The translations under genes and the position numbers were made by a program. Below the pieces are notes generated by a model. It did no database searches. It had not been told where the DNA came from and saw nothing but the letters and a program-made list of their open reading frames with translations. DNA of 41,709 nt from Candidatus Methylomirabilota bacterium (lineage in GTDB: Bacteria; Methylomirabilota; Methylomirabilia; Methylomirabilales; 2-02-FULL-66-22), in assembly GCA_026387775.1 (NCBI GenBank), contig JAPLLC010000085.1:1-41709 (forward strand), written 5' to 3'. Shown piece by piece: positions 24,217 through 31,983 of the stretch (positions are counted from its first letter, which is position 1; the number at the start of each line of letters is the position of its first letter).

Positions 24217-25137
24217 GTGAAGGAAGATACTGAACTCTGCTTCCAATCGGCGATTGGATGGCTCGATGGAGAGCTACAATCTTGGGATGCGATCGTGGAC
24301 GAGGTGAAGCAGTGGAAAGGCGACTGGATTTTTAGAGCCCTAAGAGAACAAAAGGAATGTGAGCTGCGGGAGATAATTAAAGTAAGACTCGCATCGAGTT
24401 TTGATGATGCTTGCGAGACAGGCGATGTCCAGTCCACTGACAGATGGGCTTATGAGGCGTGGATGCTGCGTGAGTTTAAGCGTGCGGCGCATCATTATCA
24501 AGTCCACCTTCCAGAAAAGAATGATCTTCTAGAATGGCTTGCTCTAGCCAGACACTATGAAATGCCTTCACGGTTGCTTGACTTCACCTACTCATTTTAC
24601 GTTGCATGCTACTTCGCTATGTCAGGCAAGCCAAAGGGTACAGCCGGTTGCATTCTAGCAGTCAACCTATCCGAGCTTAAGGAGGCCACGGAAAGAGTGT
24701 TGTGCAAGAGACTGCCGTTTATGAAAGAATCAAAACGGGATCTTCACAACAAAGACTTATTCTGGAAGTATGCCTTTTGTGGGCGCGCGGGCTTTGTTGC
24801 TCCGGTCAACCCAGGCAGAAAGAACGAAAGATTGATAGCCCAGCACGGTCTATTCTTGTGCCCTGCTGATATCTCTCGGACATTCATACGAAACTTGGAG
24901 TGTACTTTTGACGAAAACGAGAAGAAGAACCTTCGACTTATTGTTATCGCTGCGAGCAACCGGGCAGAAGTCATCAGCAACCTGAATAAAATGAACATCA
25001 GTATGGCCACCCTTTACCCCGAGCTGGCCGGATTTGCTCAATCTCTAAGAGACGTCGTGCACCTCAAGGACCCCCTGAAGGACGATCGCTTCAGGTCAGA
25101 ATTGAAGATCGCAATCTCTAAAGACCCCTGGTTTTGA
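24217..25137 (+). CDS. FRG-domain protein in the low-GC insert
   Basis: A 306-residue cytosolic protein with an FRG domain (Pfam FRG). Visible landmarks are FRALREQ near residue 40, the WMLREFKRAAHHY helix, the hallmark WLALARHYEMPSRLLDFT followed by ACYFAM, and the later ERLIAQHGLFLCP. The biochemical role of FRG domains is not established; they are commonly found in accessory and mobile contexts. GTG 24217 is chosen because AGGAGG (24203-24208) lies eight bases upstream; the nearer ATG 24210 opens only a seven-codon frame. Low GC content and atypical codon use mark it as acquired. Its stop codon overlaps a TTG that opens the chimeric frame of the truncated DUF1028 copy. Confidence 0.85.
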   Translation: MKEDTELCFQSAIGWLDGELQSWDAIVDEVKQWKGDWIFRALREQKECELREIIKVRLASSFDDACETGDVQSTDRWAYEAWMLREFKRAAHHYQVHLPEKNDLLEWLALARHYEMPSRLLDFTYSFYVACYFAMSGKPKGTAGCILAVNLSELKEATERVLCKRLPFMKESKRDLHNKDLFWKYAFCGRAGFVAPVNPGRKNERLIAQHGLFLCPADISRTFIRNLECTFDENEKKNLRLIVIAASNRAEVISNLNKMNISMATLYPELAGFAQSLRDVVHLKDPLKDDRFRSELKIAISKDPWF

Positions 25138-25151
25138 ATTGGACGCAAGCA

Positions 25152-25721
25152 TCACTCTGCGGCGGGATCGCGACCCAGGCCCGGGTGAGCACGGAGATCG
25201 GGCGGCGTGGGATCGCTCTGCTGGAACAGGGGGTCCCGGTCGGCGTGGCGATCCGGGCGCTTCTGGAGGGCGACCCGGACCGCGAGATCCGGCAGGTGCA
25301 CGGGGCGGACCCGCACGGGGTCTTCTGCCATACAGGGGCTGATTGCGTCCCTTGGTGCGGGCATTACGAAGGGGATGATTTCAGTGCGGCGGGCAACATG
25401 TTGGCCGGGTCCCGCGTGGTCGAGGGCATGGTCGAGGCGTACCGGCGTGCCCGTGAAAAGAAGCGTGAACTGTCGGAACGCTTGATTCTGACCCTGGAGG
25501 CCGGGCAGGCGGGGGGTGGGGACAAGCGAGGGAAGCAGTCGGCGACGCTTCTGGTCGCCAGCCGCGAGCCGCGGGGCTACCATAACTTGCGAGTGGACGA
25601 CCACGCGGACCCGGTGGCTGAGCTACGGCGCATCTACGACCTGGTGGTGCAGCACTCGCTGAAGATCGAGCGTGAGTACGGCCCGGAGGGGCTGTGGCTC
25701 TTCAGCCGGGTGAAATACTGA
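25152..25721 (+). pseudogene. 5'-truncated DUF1028 copy
   Basis: This stretch aligns without gaps to 22581-23150, the last 190 codons including the stop of the intact DUF1028 gene; about 28 of 189 residues differ. The first 37 codons are absent and replaced by the low-GC insert, whose last gene ends 14 bases earlier. The frame is open from TTG 25134, which overlaps the FRG stop, so a chimeric protein starting LNWTQASL could be made by translational coupling. It would lack the N-terminal strand with the TFSIVA motif and so probably the active site. Confidence 0.85.
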
Positions 25722-25734
25722 ACTGATAGAATTC

Positions 25735-25758
25735 TCACGCAGAGCCGCAGAGCCGCCC
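25735..25758. repeat. period-8 repeat, CTCTGCG family
   Basis: TCACGCAG AGCCGCAG AGCCGCCC, three octamers just after the truncated DUF1028 stop. It is related to copies at 38090-38113, 38843-38867 and 38922-38946. A pyrimidine-rich stretch follows to about 25810. Confidence 0.65.
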
Positions 25759-25821
25759 ACCTCGCCGCTCCACTCCACCCGCTTCTTCCCCAACCCCCCG
25801 CTCCCAATCCACCGCTCTGCG

Positions 25822-26286
25822 CTATCGCTTTCCGTCCGTCCAGTTCTGAATCTCGACGATGTTGCCGTCCGGGTCCTTGGCGTAGATCATGCTGAGGGTC
25901 TTGTCCATGCTCTCGTAGTACTGGCTGACGATCTCGCCGTCCGCGCTCCCCCCGTGTGCCAGCAACTTCTGGTAAGTGGCCTCGACATCGTCCACGTGGA
26001 TGGCGATATGGGCGAACCCCTGCCCGTTGAGGGGGGTCGAGCGGCGGCTGGCAGGATTCGCCTGGGTGAAGATCTCCAGGGTGGGACCGCCGTCCGCATA
26101 GCCAGGGAGCGCGATGTGGGCGCCGCGCACCTCGGCCCCCGGGATGCCAGTCACCCGCTCGAACCACTCGCCGCGCAAGTGGCGGAGTGGCGGCACCAGA
26201 CGACAGTCGAAGACGGCGACGTAGAACTGCACGAGCCGCTCCCAGTCCGGGCTGTTGATATTCGTGTGCGTGTACTTCATCCCCAT
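25822..26286 (-). CDS. VOC-family (glyoxalase/bleomycin-resistance fold) protein
   Basis: A 154-residue vicinal-oxygen-chelate protein with two beta-alpha-beta-beta-beta modules. The first begins YTHTNINSPDWERLVQFYVAVFDC and ends with LEIFTQ; the second begins FAHIAIHVDDVEATYQKLLAHGG and ends DPDGNIVEIQNW. The residues at usual metal positions are H in THTNI, E in LEIF, H in AHIAI and E in VEIQ, so a metal site is plausible. The substrate is unknown. The start follows GGAGG by 11 bases. It is the last gene of the minus-strand transporter run, 24 bases after the permease gene. Confidence 0.88.
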   Translation of the reverse strand: MGMKYTHTNINSPDWERLVQFYVAVFDCRLVPPLRHLRGEWFERVTGIPGAEVRGAHIALPGYADGGPTLEIFTQANPASRRSTPLNGQGFAHIAIHVDDVEATYQKLLAHGGSADGEIVSQYYESMDKTLSMIYAKDPDGNIVEIQNWTDGKR

Positions 26287-26310
26287 CGCGGTCTGCTCCT
26301 CCGCCTGGGT

Positions 26311-27219
26311 TCAGTAGTCCTTGGGATCCAGGAAATCGCGCAGGCCGTCGCCGGCCAGGTTGAATGAGAGGGCAAGGGAAAAAATGGCCAGGCCGGGCCA
26401 CCAGGACATCCAGGGGGCGGTTTCGAGAAACTGCTGGGCGGCATTGAGCATCGTGCCCCAGCTTGGGGTGGGGGGCTGCACGCCCAAGCCGAGGAACGAG
26501 AGGATGGCTTCGGCGATGATGGCGCCCGGGATCGAGACTGTGGCCTGGACGAGGAGGGCGCTGAAGATGTTCGGGAGGATGTGACGGAGCATCATCCGCA
26601 CGTCCCCGCCGCCGAGCGCCCGCGCGCTCTGGACGTAATCTTCCTGCGCGGTCGACAGGACCAGCCCTCGGGTCAACCGGATGTAGGTGGGGGTGGCGGC
26701 CATGCCGATGGCCACGGTGGCGTTGGTCAGGGAGGGCCCCAGGATGGTGACCAGCCCGATGGCCAGGATCAGGAACGGGAACGACAGCCAGGCGTCGGTG
26801 AGCCGCATGATCACCTGGTCGATCGTCCGGCGGTAGTAGCCGGCCACCAGGCCGGTCGGCACGCCGACGGCGATGGCGAGCAGGATGGAGAGCACGCCCG
26901 CCTGCATCGAGGTTCGCGCCCCCCAGACCACGCGCGAGTAGACGTCCCGTCCCAGGTCGTCCGTCCCGAAGAGGTGCGCCATCGTCGGGGCCTTGCGAAT
27001 CTGACTCCAGTTGGTGCGGATCGGGTCGCCCGTCGCCAGCCACGGCGCACCGATCGCCATCAGCGCGAACAGGAACACGACCACGGCCCCGACGACCGCC
27101 GGTGGCCGGCGCAGGGCCCGCCGCCAGGTCCGCCGGGAGCGGATGGACGTCGCTGTCGCGTCCCCCTGGGCGAGCCCTTCCCCGCCCGCCGACGGCAAAG
27201 CCCCGCCCTTACGACCCAC
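26311..27219 (-). CDS. ABC transporter permease, DppC type
   Basis: A 302-residue inner-membrane permease of the oligopeptide/dipeptide uptake family. A cytoplasmic N-terminus with an RRTWRRALRRPPA stretch leads into the first membrane helix; LFGTDDLGRDVYSRVVWGARTS is the classic DppC segment. The EAA-like loop that contacts the ATPase is DYVQSARALGGGDVRMMLRHILPN, and the end SFNLAGDGLRDFLDPKDY is typical. It overlaps the upstream DppB-type gene by 11 bases. It would pair with DppB and two ATPases, but no ATPase gene is in this window. Confidence 0.93.
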   Translation of the reverse strand: MGRKGGALPSAGGEGLAQGDATATSIRSRRTWRRALRRPPAVVGAVVVFLFALMAIGAPWLATGDPIRTNWSQIRKAPTMAHLFGTDDLGRDVYSRVVWGARTSMQAGVLSILLAIAVGVPTGLVAGYYRRTIDQVIMRLTDAWLSFPFLILAIGLVTILGPSLTNATVAIGMAATPTYIRLTRGLVLSTAQEDYVQSARALGGGDVRMMLRHILPNIFSALLVQATVSIPGAIIAEAILSFLGLGVQPPTPSWGTMLNAAQQFLETAPWMSWWPGLAIFSLALSFNLAGDGLRDFLDPKDY

Positions 27220-28171
27220 CGGCCGACCCCTTCACCCGGATCCGCGGATTCAAGAGCGAGTACGACACATCCACCAGAAGGTTGATCAGGACGTAGGTGC
27301 TGGCCGTGATCAGGACGACCCCCTGGACCAGCGGGTAATCTCGGGTAAAGACCGCCTCCACGATGAGCCGCCCGAAGCCGGGCACCACGAAGATCTGCTC
27401 GGTCACCACGGCGCCGCCCATCAGAGCCCCCATCTGGAGCCCCAGGACCGTGACAATCGGGATCAGGCCGTTCCGGAGGGCGTGACGGAACACGACCACC
27501 CTTTCCGCCAACCCCTTGCTGTAGGCGGTCCGGATGTAGTTCGCGCTCATGACCTCGATCATGCTGTTTCGGGTCTGGCGCATCAGCACGGCCGCCAGCG
27601 ACGCGCCGAGGACGAAGGCGGGCATGAGCATGCGCTGGAGATTGCCCAGCGGGTCCTGGAAGAACGGGACGAAGCCCGAGGCGGGCAGCAGGTGGAGCCG
27701 CACCGCGAGAAAGAGAATCAACATGATACCCAACCAGAAGCTGGGGATCGAGACGCCACAGAGGGACACGGCGTTGGCCAGGAGATCCCAGACCGTGTTG
27801 CGGCGCACGGCCGAGAAGACCCCGGCGGGGATGGCGATCCCGATGGCGATGAGCAGCGAGAGGCCGGCGAGCTGCATCGTGATGGGGAGCTTCACCGCCA
27901 CCGTCTTGATCACTGGCTCCCGGGTTCGGATGGACTCGCCCAGGTCCCCCTGGAGCGCCAGCGTGAGCCAGCGGAAATACTGCACGGGGATGGGGTCATT
28001 CAGGCCGTACTTCGCGCGGATCTCCTGGAGCCCTGCCTCGTCCGCGTCCGTCCCGGCCATCACCCGGGCGGGATCGCCGGGGATCATGCGGACGCCCGTG
28101 AAGACGATCAGGGTGATCAGGAAGAGGGTTACGATGGAGATGGCGAGTCGTTGAGTCAGGAAGTCGAGCAC
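27209..28171 (-). CDS. ABC transporter permease, DppB type
   Basis: A 320-residue inner-membrane permease of the peptide/nickel uptake family. It starts with MLDFLTQRLAISIVTLFLITL, has the family's periplasmic DPARVMAGTDADEAGLQEIRAKYGL segment, and the loop YIRTAYSKGLAERVVVFRHALRNGLIPI that contacts the ATPase. The last helix ends in DVSYSLLNPRIRV. It lies 62 bases after the binding-protein gene and overlaps the DppC-type gene, so the three are one operon. Confidence 0.93.
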   Translation of the reverse strand: MLDFLTQRLAISIVTLFLITLIVFTGVRMIPGDPARVMAGTDADEAGLQEIRAKYGLNDPIPVQYFRWLTLALQGDLGESIRTREPVIKTVAVKLPITMQLAGLSLLIAIGIAIPAGVFSAVRRNTVWDLLANAVSLCGVSIPSFWLGIMLILFLAVRLHLLPASGFVPFFQDPLGNLQRMLMPAFVLGASLAAVLMRQTRNSMIEVMSANYIRTAYSKGLAERVVVFRHALRNGLIPIVTVLGLQMGALMGGAVVTEQIFVVPGFGRLIVEAVFTRDYPLVQGVVLITASTYVLINLLVDVSYSLLNPRIRVKGSAGGS

Positions 28172-28233
28172 GCGTCAACTCCGAGCCCCGTGCCGCGCCC
28201 GCTGGGCGCGGCATGGGACCATGCTCTGTGTCG

Positions 28234-29799
28234 CTAGTTCCAGGACGCGCCCTTGAGACGGATCAGGCCGTCCGGCACCGCCTTGTAATTCTTTAGGTTC
28301 TTCGGGTAGGCCACGATGTAGTTCTGGTGGTAGAGGTAGATCAGGTTCCGGCGCTCCAAGACCATCTTGTCGATGGCCTCCTTGTAGAGCGCGGCGCGCT
28401 GGGCCTGGTCGCTCACCTCCCGTGCCTTGTTCAAGAGGTCGTCGACGGCCTTGTCACACGCGCCGGTGGTGTTCAGGCTGCCGCCGCAGGTGTGGAACTG
28501 GTGGATGTTCCCATCCGGATCCACCCGGCCGCTCCAGCCGACGACGAATGCCCGAAGGTTGCCGTCGTCGTCATCCTTGAGGGCCGAGGCGAACTCCGCG
28601 GGTCGGAGGCTGATATTGAACCCGGCCTCCTTGGCCATACCCTGGATGATCTCGCCCACTCGCCGCTGCTGGGGATCGTTGATGATGGTTAGCTCGAAGC
28701 CGTAGCCCCCGGCCAGCCCGGCGTCGGCCAGGAGTTTCTTGGCCTTGGCCACGTCCCGGGTCGGGCACTTGCGCCCCTTGTCGTAGAAGGGGCTCACGGG
28801 GGAGATGGGGGTGCAGCCCGGCGTGTACTGGCCATCCCAGGCCACCTGGTTCAGCGCCTCGCGGTCGATGCTGAGGTCGAGCGCCTCGCGGACCCGTGGA
28901 TCGTTGGCGAGGGGCGTCCCCAGATCGACCGGCGGCGTGTTCTTCCCGTTCTTGTTGTGGAGGTTGATGGTGATGCTCAGATAGTGGAGGCCGGTGACGC
29001 TGGACAAGTCGAACCGACCCTCCTTCTTCAGGCTGGCGGCATCGGTCGGCGCGACCAGGTGCATCATGTCGATATCGCCGGAGCGCAGGTTGGCCAGCCG
29101 CACGTTGTCGTCGGCGATGATCCGGAACACGATCCGGTCGAACTTTGCCTGACTCGGGTCAAAATAGTGCTTGGACTTTTCCAGGACGATCCGGTCCTGG
29201 GGCACGCGCTCGACCATGGTCCATGGGCCGACGCAGATGGGGGCGGTGCCAAACTTATCGCCCAGCTTCTGGGCCTGGGCGGGCGAGACCGGCATGCCCG
29301 CCCGATCGGCCAGGGTGGCCAAGATCGGGGAGAAGGGCGCCTTCAGGCGCAGGCGGACCGTCAGGGGGTCGACGACCTCGATGGCGGTGACCAGTTCCAG
29401 CTCGCTGCGTCGGGCGGACCCCTTCATGGTCAGGTGGCGGTCGAGGGAGAACCGGACCGCCTCGGCGTTCATCGGGGTGCCGTCGTTGAACTTCACCCCC
29501 GAGCGCAGCTTGATCGTCACGGTCTTGCCCCCGTCGGCGAAGGTCGGCAGGGCCGCCGCGAGCTGCGGGAAGATCTTGAGATTCTCGTCAATCTCGTACA
29601 GCTTCTCGCACATGTGCTCGTAAACGATGCGCCCCACGTAGGTCCGCGACAGCGAGGGATCCAGAATGTCCGGGTCCTGGTTGAGCGCCACTACGAGCGT
29701 ATTCTTGGCGCTCCCCGCATGGCCGACCCCGGCCAGTAACGCTAGGACGGCGAGCAATCCTACGGTGATGCACAGTCCCTTCATCAGCTTCCCACGCAT
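28234..29799 (-). CDS. ABC transporter substrate-binding protein (SBP_bac_5, peptide type)
   Basis: A 521-residue periplasmic binding protein for peptides or similar solutes. A signal peptide (MRGKLMKGLCITVGLLAVLALL, cleaved near GHAGSA) precedes the mature start NTLVVALNQDPDILDPS. Family landmarks are KIFPQLAAALPTF, VKFNDGTPMNAEAVRFSLDR and DPRVREALDLSIDREAL. ATG 29799 is chosen because AAGGAGG sits five bases upstream; the frame is open further but has no site. With the two permeases it forms a peptide importer. The facing gamma-glutamyltransferase and DUF1028 genes suggest use of imported gamma-glutamyl or related peptides, which is inference only. Confidence 0.93.
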   Translation of the reverse strand: MRGKLMKGLCITVGLLAVLALLAGVGHAGSAKNTLVVALNQDPDILDPSLSRTYVGRIVYEHMCEKLYEIDENLKIFPQLAAALPTFADGGKTVTIKLRSGVKFNDGTPMNAEAVRFSLDRHLTMKGSARRSELELVTAIEVVDPLTVRLRLKAPFSPILATLADRAGMPVSPAQAQKLGDKFGTAPICVGPWTMVERVPQDRIVLEKSKHYFDPSQAKFDRIVFRIIADDNVRLANLRSGDIDMMHLVAPTDAASLKKEGRFDLSSVTGLHYLSITINLHNKNGKNTPPVDLGTPLANDPRVREALDLSIDREALNQVAWDGQYTPGCTPISPVSPFYDKGRKCPTRDVAKAKKLLADAGLAGGYGFELTIINDPQQRRVGEIIQGMAKEAGFNISLRPAEFASALKDDDDGNLRAFVVGWSGRVDPDGNIHQFHTCGGSLNTTGACDKAVDDLLNKAREVSDQAQRAALYKEAIDKMVLERRNLIYLYHQNYIVAYPKNLKNYKAVPDGLIRLKGASWN

Positions 29800-29842
29800 G
29801 ACTGCCTCCTTGCCGCGAATCGGTTGGGCATCGTTGCTCTCG

Positions 29843-29862
29843 CGCCCGGGCTGGCCCGGGCG
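29843..29862 (-). promoter_or_regulatory. hairpin in the leader of the binding-protein gene
   Basis: CGCCCGGG (29843-29850) pairs perfectly with CCCGGGCG (29855-29862) around a four-base loop, 44 bases before the start codon at 29799. It could stabilise the mRNA or be an operator. A larger CTCGCG/CGCGAG pair surrounds it. Confidence 0.4.
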
Positions 29863-29940
29863 TCCCAAACGCGAGGGGAGCTTCGCGCAGGAGGGGAAGC
29901 GGTGTCAAGTTAAAACCACGGCCAGTCGCCCTTCCTTTAG

Positions 29941-30049
29941 TCGCTACGTTGCTGCATCGCCACCCCTGGGCAAAAGCCTTGACATGGTAGAGCCTCGAAT
30001 GTAGGCTCCCGGCAGGAGGGAGCCATGGCGACCAAAGGACGAGGGCAGC
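29941..30049 (+). repeat. upstream copy of a duplicated promoter-leader-start unit
   Basis: This 109-base unit matches 30094-30202 with a period of 153 bases. It contains TTGACA (29979-29984), a 17-base spacer, TAGGCT (30002-30007), the Shine-Dalgarno GGAGGG and ATG 30025. The frame encodes MATKGRGQL and stops, the first eight residues being those of the response regulator. The copies diverge in the promoter spacer but keep spacing, Shine-Dalgarno and start codons. Confidence 0.8.
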
Positions 30050-30093
30050 TTTGAGCAGCCTGGGCGAACGCGGGTCTTTCAGCAGCCTGTTGA

Positions 30094-30202
30094 TCGTTCC
30101 GTTGCTGTATCGCCAGCCGTGGGTAAAAGTCTTGACAGGGTAGAGACTCAAATGTAGGCTCCCGAGAGGAGGGAGCCATGGCGACCAAAGGACGAGGGCA
30201 GC
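30094..30202 (+). repeat. downstream copy of the promoter-leader-start unit
   Basis: Partner of 29941-30049. It carries the functional-looking promoter TTGACA (30132-30137), 17-base spacer, TAGGCT (30155-30160), followed by AGGAGGG and the response-regulator start at 30178. The repeat ends inside codon nine of the gene. Confidence 0.8.
30132..30160 (+). promoter_or_regulatory. promoter of the response-regulator gene
   Basis: Perfect -35 TTGACA and -10 TAGGCT separated by 17 bases; the same arrangement is conserved in the upstream duplicate (29979-30007), which supports it as a selected element. Confidence 0.6.
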
Positions 30203-30576
30203 CACATTCCACGAAGATCCTGGTCATTGACGATGAGGCTTTGCTCCGGGCGATGATGTGTGACGCATTGGAGGCGGCGGGCCATAAGGTCGTGGTGGCG
30301 GCCTCGGGGGATGAGGGACTGAAACTGGCGAAACTCGAACGGCCCGATTGCATCCTCCTTGATATCATGATGCCGGGCATGGACGGGTACGAGACCTGCT
30401 TGGCGCTCAAGGCGGATCCCGACCTGGCGCGTATCCCGGTGTTGATGGCCTCCGCCACCAGCGATCTCCGCGTCATTGACCAGGCCGAACGTGTGGGCGC
30501 GCTCAGCGTCCTCCCGAAGCCGATTCCCGTGGAGCAGTTGCAGCACGCCGTGGCCCTTGCCTTGATTTCCGCCTAG
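30178..30576 (+). CDS. single-domain CheY-like response regulator
   Basis: A 132-residue receiver domain with no output domain. The acidic pocket is D18/D19, the phospho-acceptor is D62 in CILLDIMMPGMDGYE, and the conserved lysine is in VLPKPIP; the switch position reads MASATSD. It likely passes phosphate to, or takes it from, a kinase encoded elsewhere, since no kinase is adjacent. An additional N-terminal stretch of 12 residues (MATKGRGQPHST) precedes the domain and is shared with the duplicated leader peptide upstream. Spacing of AGGAGGG to ATG is ideal. Confidence 0.92.
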   Translation: MATKGRGQPHSTKILVIDDEALLRAMMCDALEAAGHKVVVAASGDEGLKLAKLERPDCILLDIMMPGMDGYETCLALKADPDLARIPVLMASATSDLRVIDQAERVGALSVLPKPIPVEQLQHAVALALISA

Positions 30577-30630
30577 ACATGCGGCGAAAAGGCAAGTCTT
30601 CATCTCCCTCCAATCCGGCATTTCCCCGCC

Positions 30631-30678
30631 TCACCAATTCACCGTTTCATCGATCCACCAGCCCACTTCTCCACCATT
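30631..30678. repeat. period-8 degenerate tandem repeat
   Basis: Six octamers on the phrase TCACCAAT/CCACCATT (TCACCAAT, TCACCGTT, TCATCGAT, CCACCAGC, CCACTTCT, CCACCATT) fill most of the gap before queG. Similar phrases occur at 15081-15104. Confidence 0.65.
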
Positions 30679-30709
30679 CCGTAGCTTAGCCATCGGAAGG
30701 TGGTGATGC

Positions 30710-31837
30710 ATGCCGACGCCGACCCTGACTGAGCGGATCAAGGCTCGAGCGCTGACCATTGGATTTGATCTCGTGGGCGTCTCGCCGGTGGAGGCGCCGA
30801 CTCACAGCCAGGCGTTTGCCGACTGGATCCAGCAAGGCTACCAGGGCGAGATGGCGTATCTTGCGAGGACAGCGGACCAGCGACTGCGCCCCGGGTTACA
30901 CCTTGGGTGGGCTCGGTCGGCAGTGGCCGTGGGATTGAACTACAACACCCTTCACACGCGGAGCGGTGCGGAGGAGGGAATCCGGGGCTGGATCTCCGGA
31001 TACGCCTGGGGGGACGATTATCACGATGTGATGCGAGGGATGCTCGATCGGTTGGGCACCGCCGTGAACGAGGAGGCAGGGCGGGAGGTACAGGCGCGGG
31101 CCTTCGTGGATGCCGGCCCGGTCACGGACCGGGAGATTGCGGCCCGGGCGGGCATCGGATGGTACGGGAAGAATACGAACTTGCTCGCTTTCGGTATGGG
31201 ATCGTACTTCTTCTTGGGTGAACTGTTCCTCGGCCTTCCGCTCGACGGCGACCGGCCGCTGCCCAACAACTGCGGTCAGTGCCGGCTGTGTCTGGATGCG
31301 TGTCCGACCAATGCGTTCGTTGGCCCGTACGTCCTGGACGCTCGGAGATGCATCTCGTATCTGACGATCGAGCAGAAGGGGATAATCCCCCGCGATCTGC
31401 GTTCCTCGATGGGGGCTCACATTCTTGGCTGTGACATCTGCCAGGACGTGTGTCCCTACAATACGAAATGCCGGCCCACGAAGGAGTCGGCATTTCAGCC
31501 TCGGCCCGGGCTTCACGCCCCCGAGCTGATTCCTCTCCTTGATCTCACCGAAGGACAGTTCAAGGCGAAGTTTCGCGGGAGTCCGATCCTGCGGGCGAAG
31601 CGGCGGGGGTTTCTGCGAAACGTGTGCGTGGCATTGGGGAATTCCCGGCGGCCCGAAGCGGTCCCGGCGCTGGCGCGAACCCTGCGAGAAGATCCCGACG
31701 CCTTGGTCCGCGCCCATGCGGCGTGGGCCCTCGGGCGGATCGGAGGAGATGGGGCAGCGGCAGCACTTCGTGAGGCGCATGCGCGAGAGGCGGATGCTAC
31801 GGTTCAGGCGGAGATCCTGGTTGTCCTGCGTGCGTAA
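30710..31837 (+). CDS. queG: epoxyqueuosine reductase
   Basis: A 375-residue cobalamin- and iron-sulfur-dependent enzyme for the last step of queuosine tRNA modification, reducing epoxyqueuosine to queuosine. The catalytic aspartate region reads FVDAGPVTDREIAARAGIGW. Two 4Fe-4S motifs follow, CGQCRLCLDACP and CDICQDVCPYN. The C-terminal 90 residues are HEAT-like repeats (ARTLREDPDALVRAHAAWAL) as in longer QueG proteins. ATG 30710 follows a weak GAAGGTGG site. Its stop leads into the structured element at 31857-31983. Confidence 0.94.
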   Translation: MPTPTLTERIKARALTIGFDLVGVSPVEAPTHSQAFADWIQQGYQGEMAYLARTADQRLRPGLHLGWARSAVAVGLNYNTLHTRSGAEEGIRGWISGYAWGDDYHDVMRGMLDRLGTAVNEEAGREVQARAFVDAGPVTDREIAARAGIGWYGKNTNLLAFGMGSYFFLGELFLGLPLDGDRPLPNNCGQCRLCLDACPTNAFVGPYVLDARRCISYLTIEQKGIIPRDLRSSMGAHILGCDICQDVCPYNTKCRPTKESAFQPRPGLHAPELIPLLDLTEGQFKAKFRGSPILRAKRRGFLRNVCVALGNSRRPEAVPALARTLREDPDALVRAHAAWALGRIGGDGAAAALREAHAREADATVQAEILVVLRA

Positions 31838-31856
31838 GCGTTCAGCAACAACACCA

Positions 31857-31983
31857 GGGGCCATCAGGGCCTCCCGGAGCGCCGCACCCGCGGGCGACCC
31901 GTGGTAAGGGGGAACCGGCATCGGGTACCCGCCCGATAGGGTGGGTGCGGGGTCAGGCGTTGGAGGGAGGCCCTGGTGGCCCC
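31857..31983. other. highly structured palindromic element between queG and the yjbQ-like gene
   Basis: A 19-bp stem closes the element: 31857-31875 pairs with 31965-31983, with one G-T wobble. Inside, 31882-31891 pairs with 31941-31950 (10 bp, one wobble), and within that lie a GGG-CGA-CCC hairpin (31892-31900) and ATCGGG/CCCGAT (31920-31925/31932-31937). A 10-base palindrome GTACGCGTAC follows at 32023-32032. No open reading frame with a start signal occurs. It could be a structured RNA, a MITE-like insertion or the end of an IS. I do not recognise it as a known riboswitch. Confidence 0.6.

Noticed and set aside
27011-28237. Plus-strand frame across the two permease genes
   Set aside because: Highly charged artefact of the GC-rich complement; both permeases have full family signatures on the minus strand.
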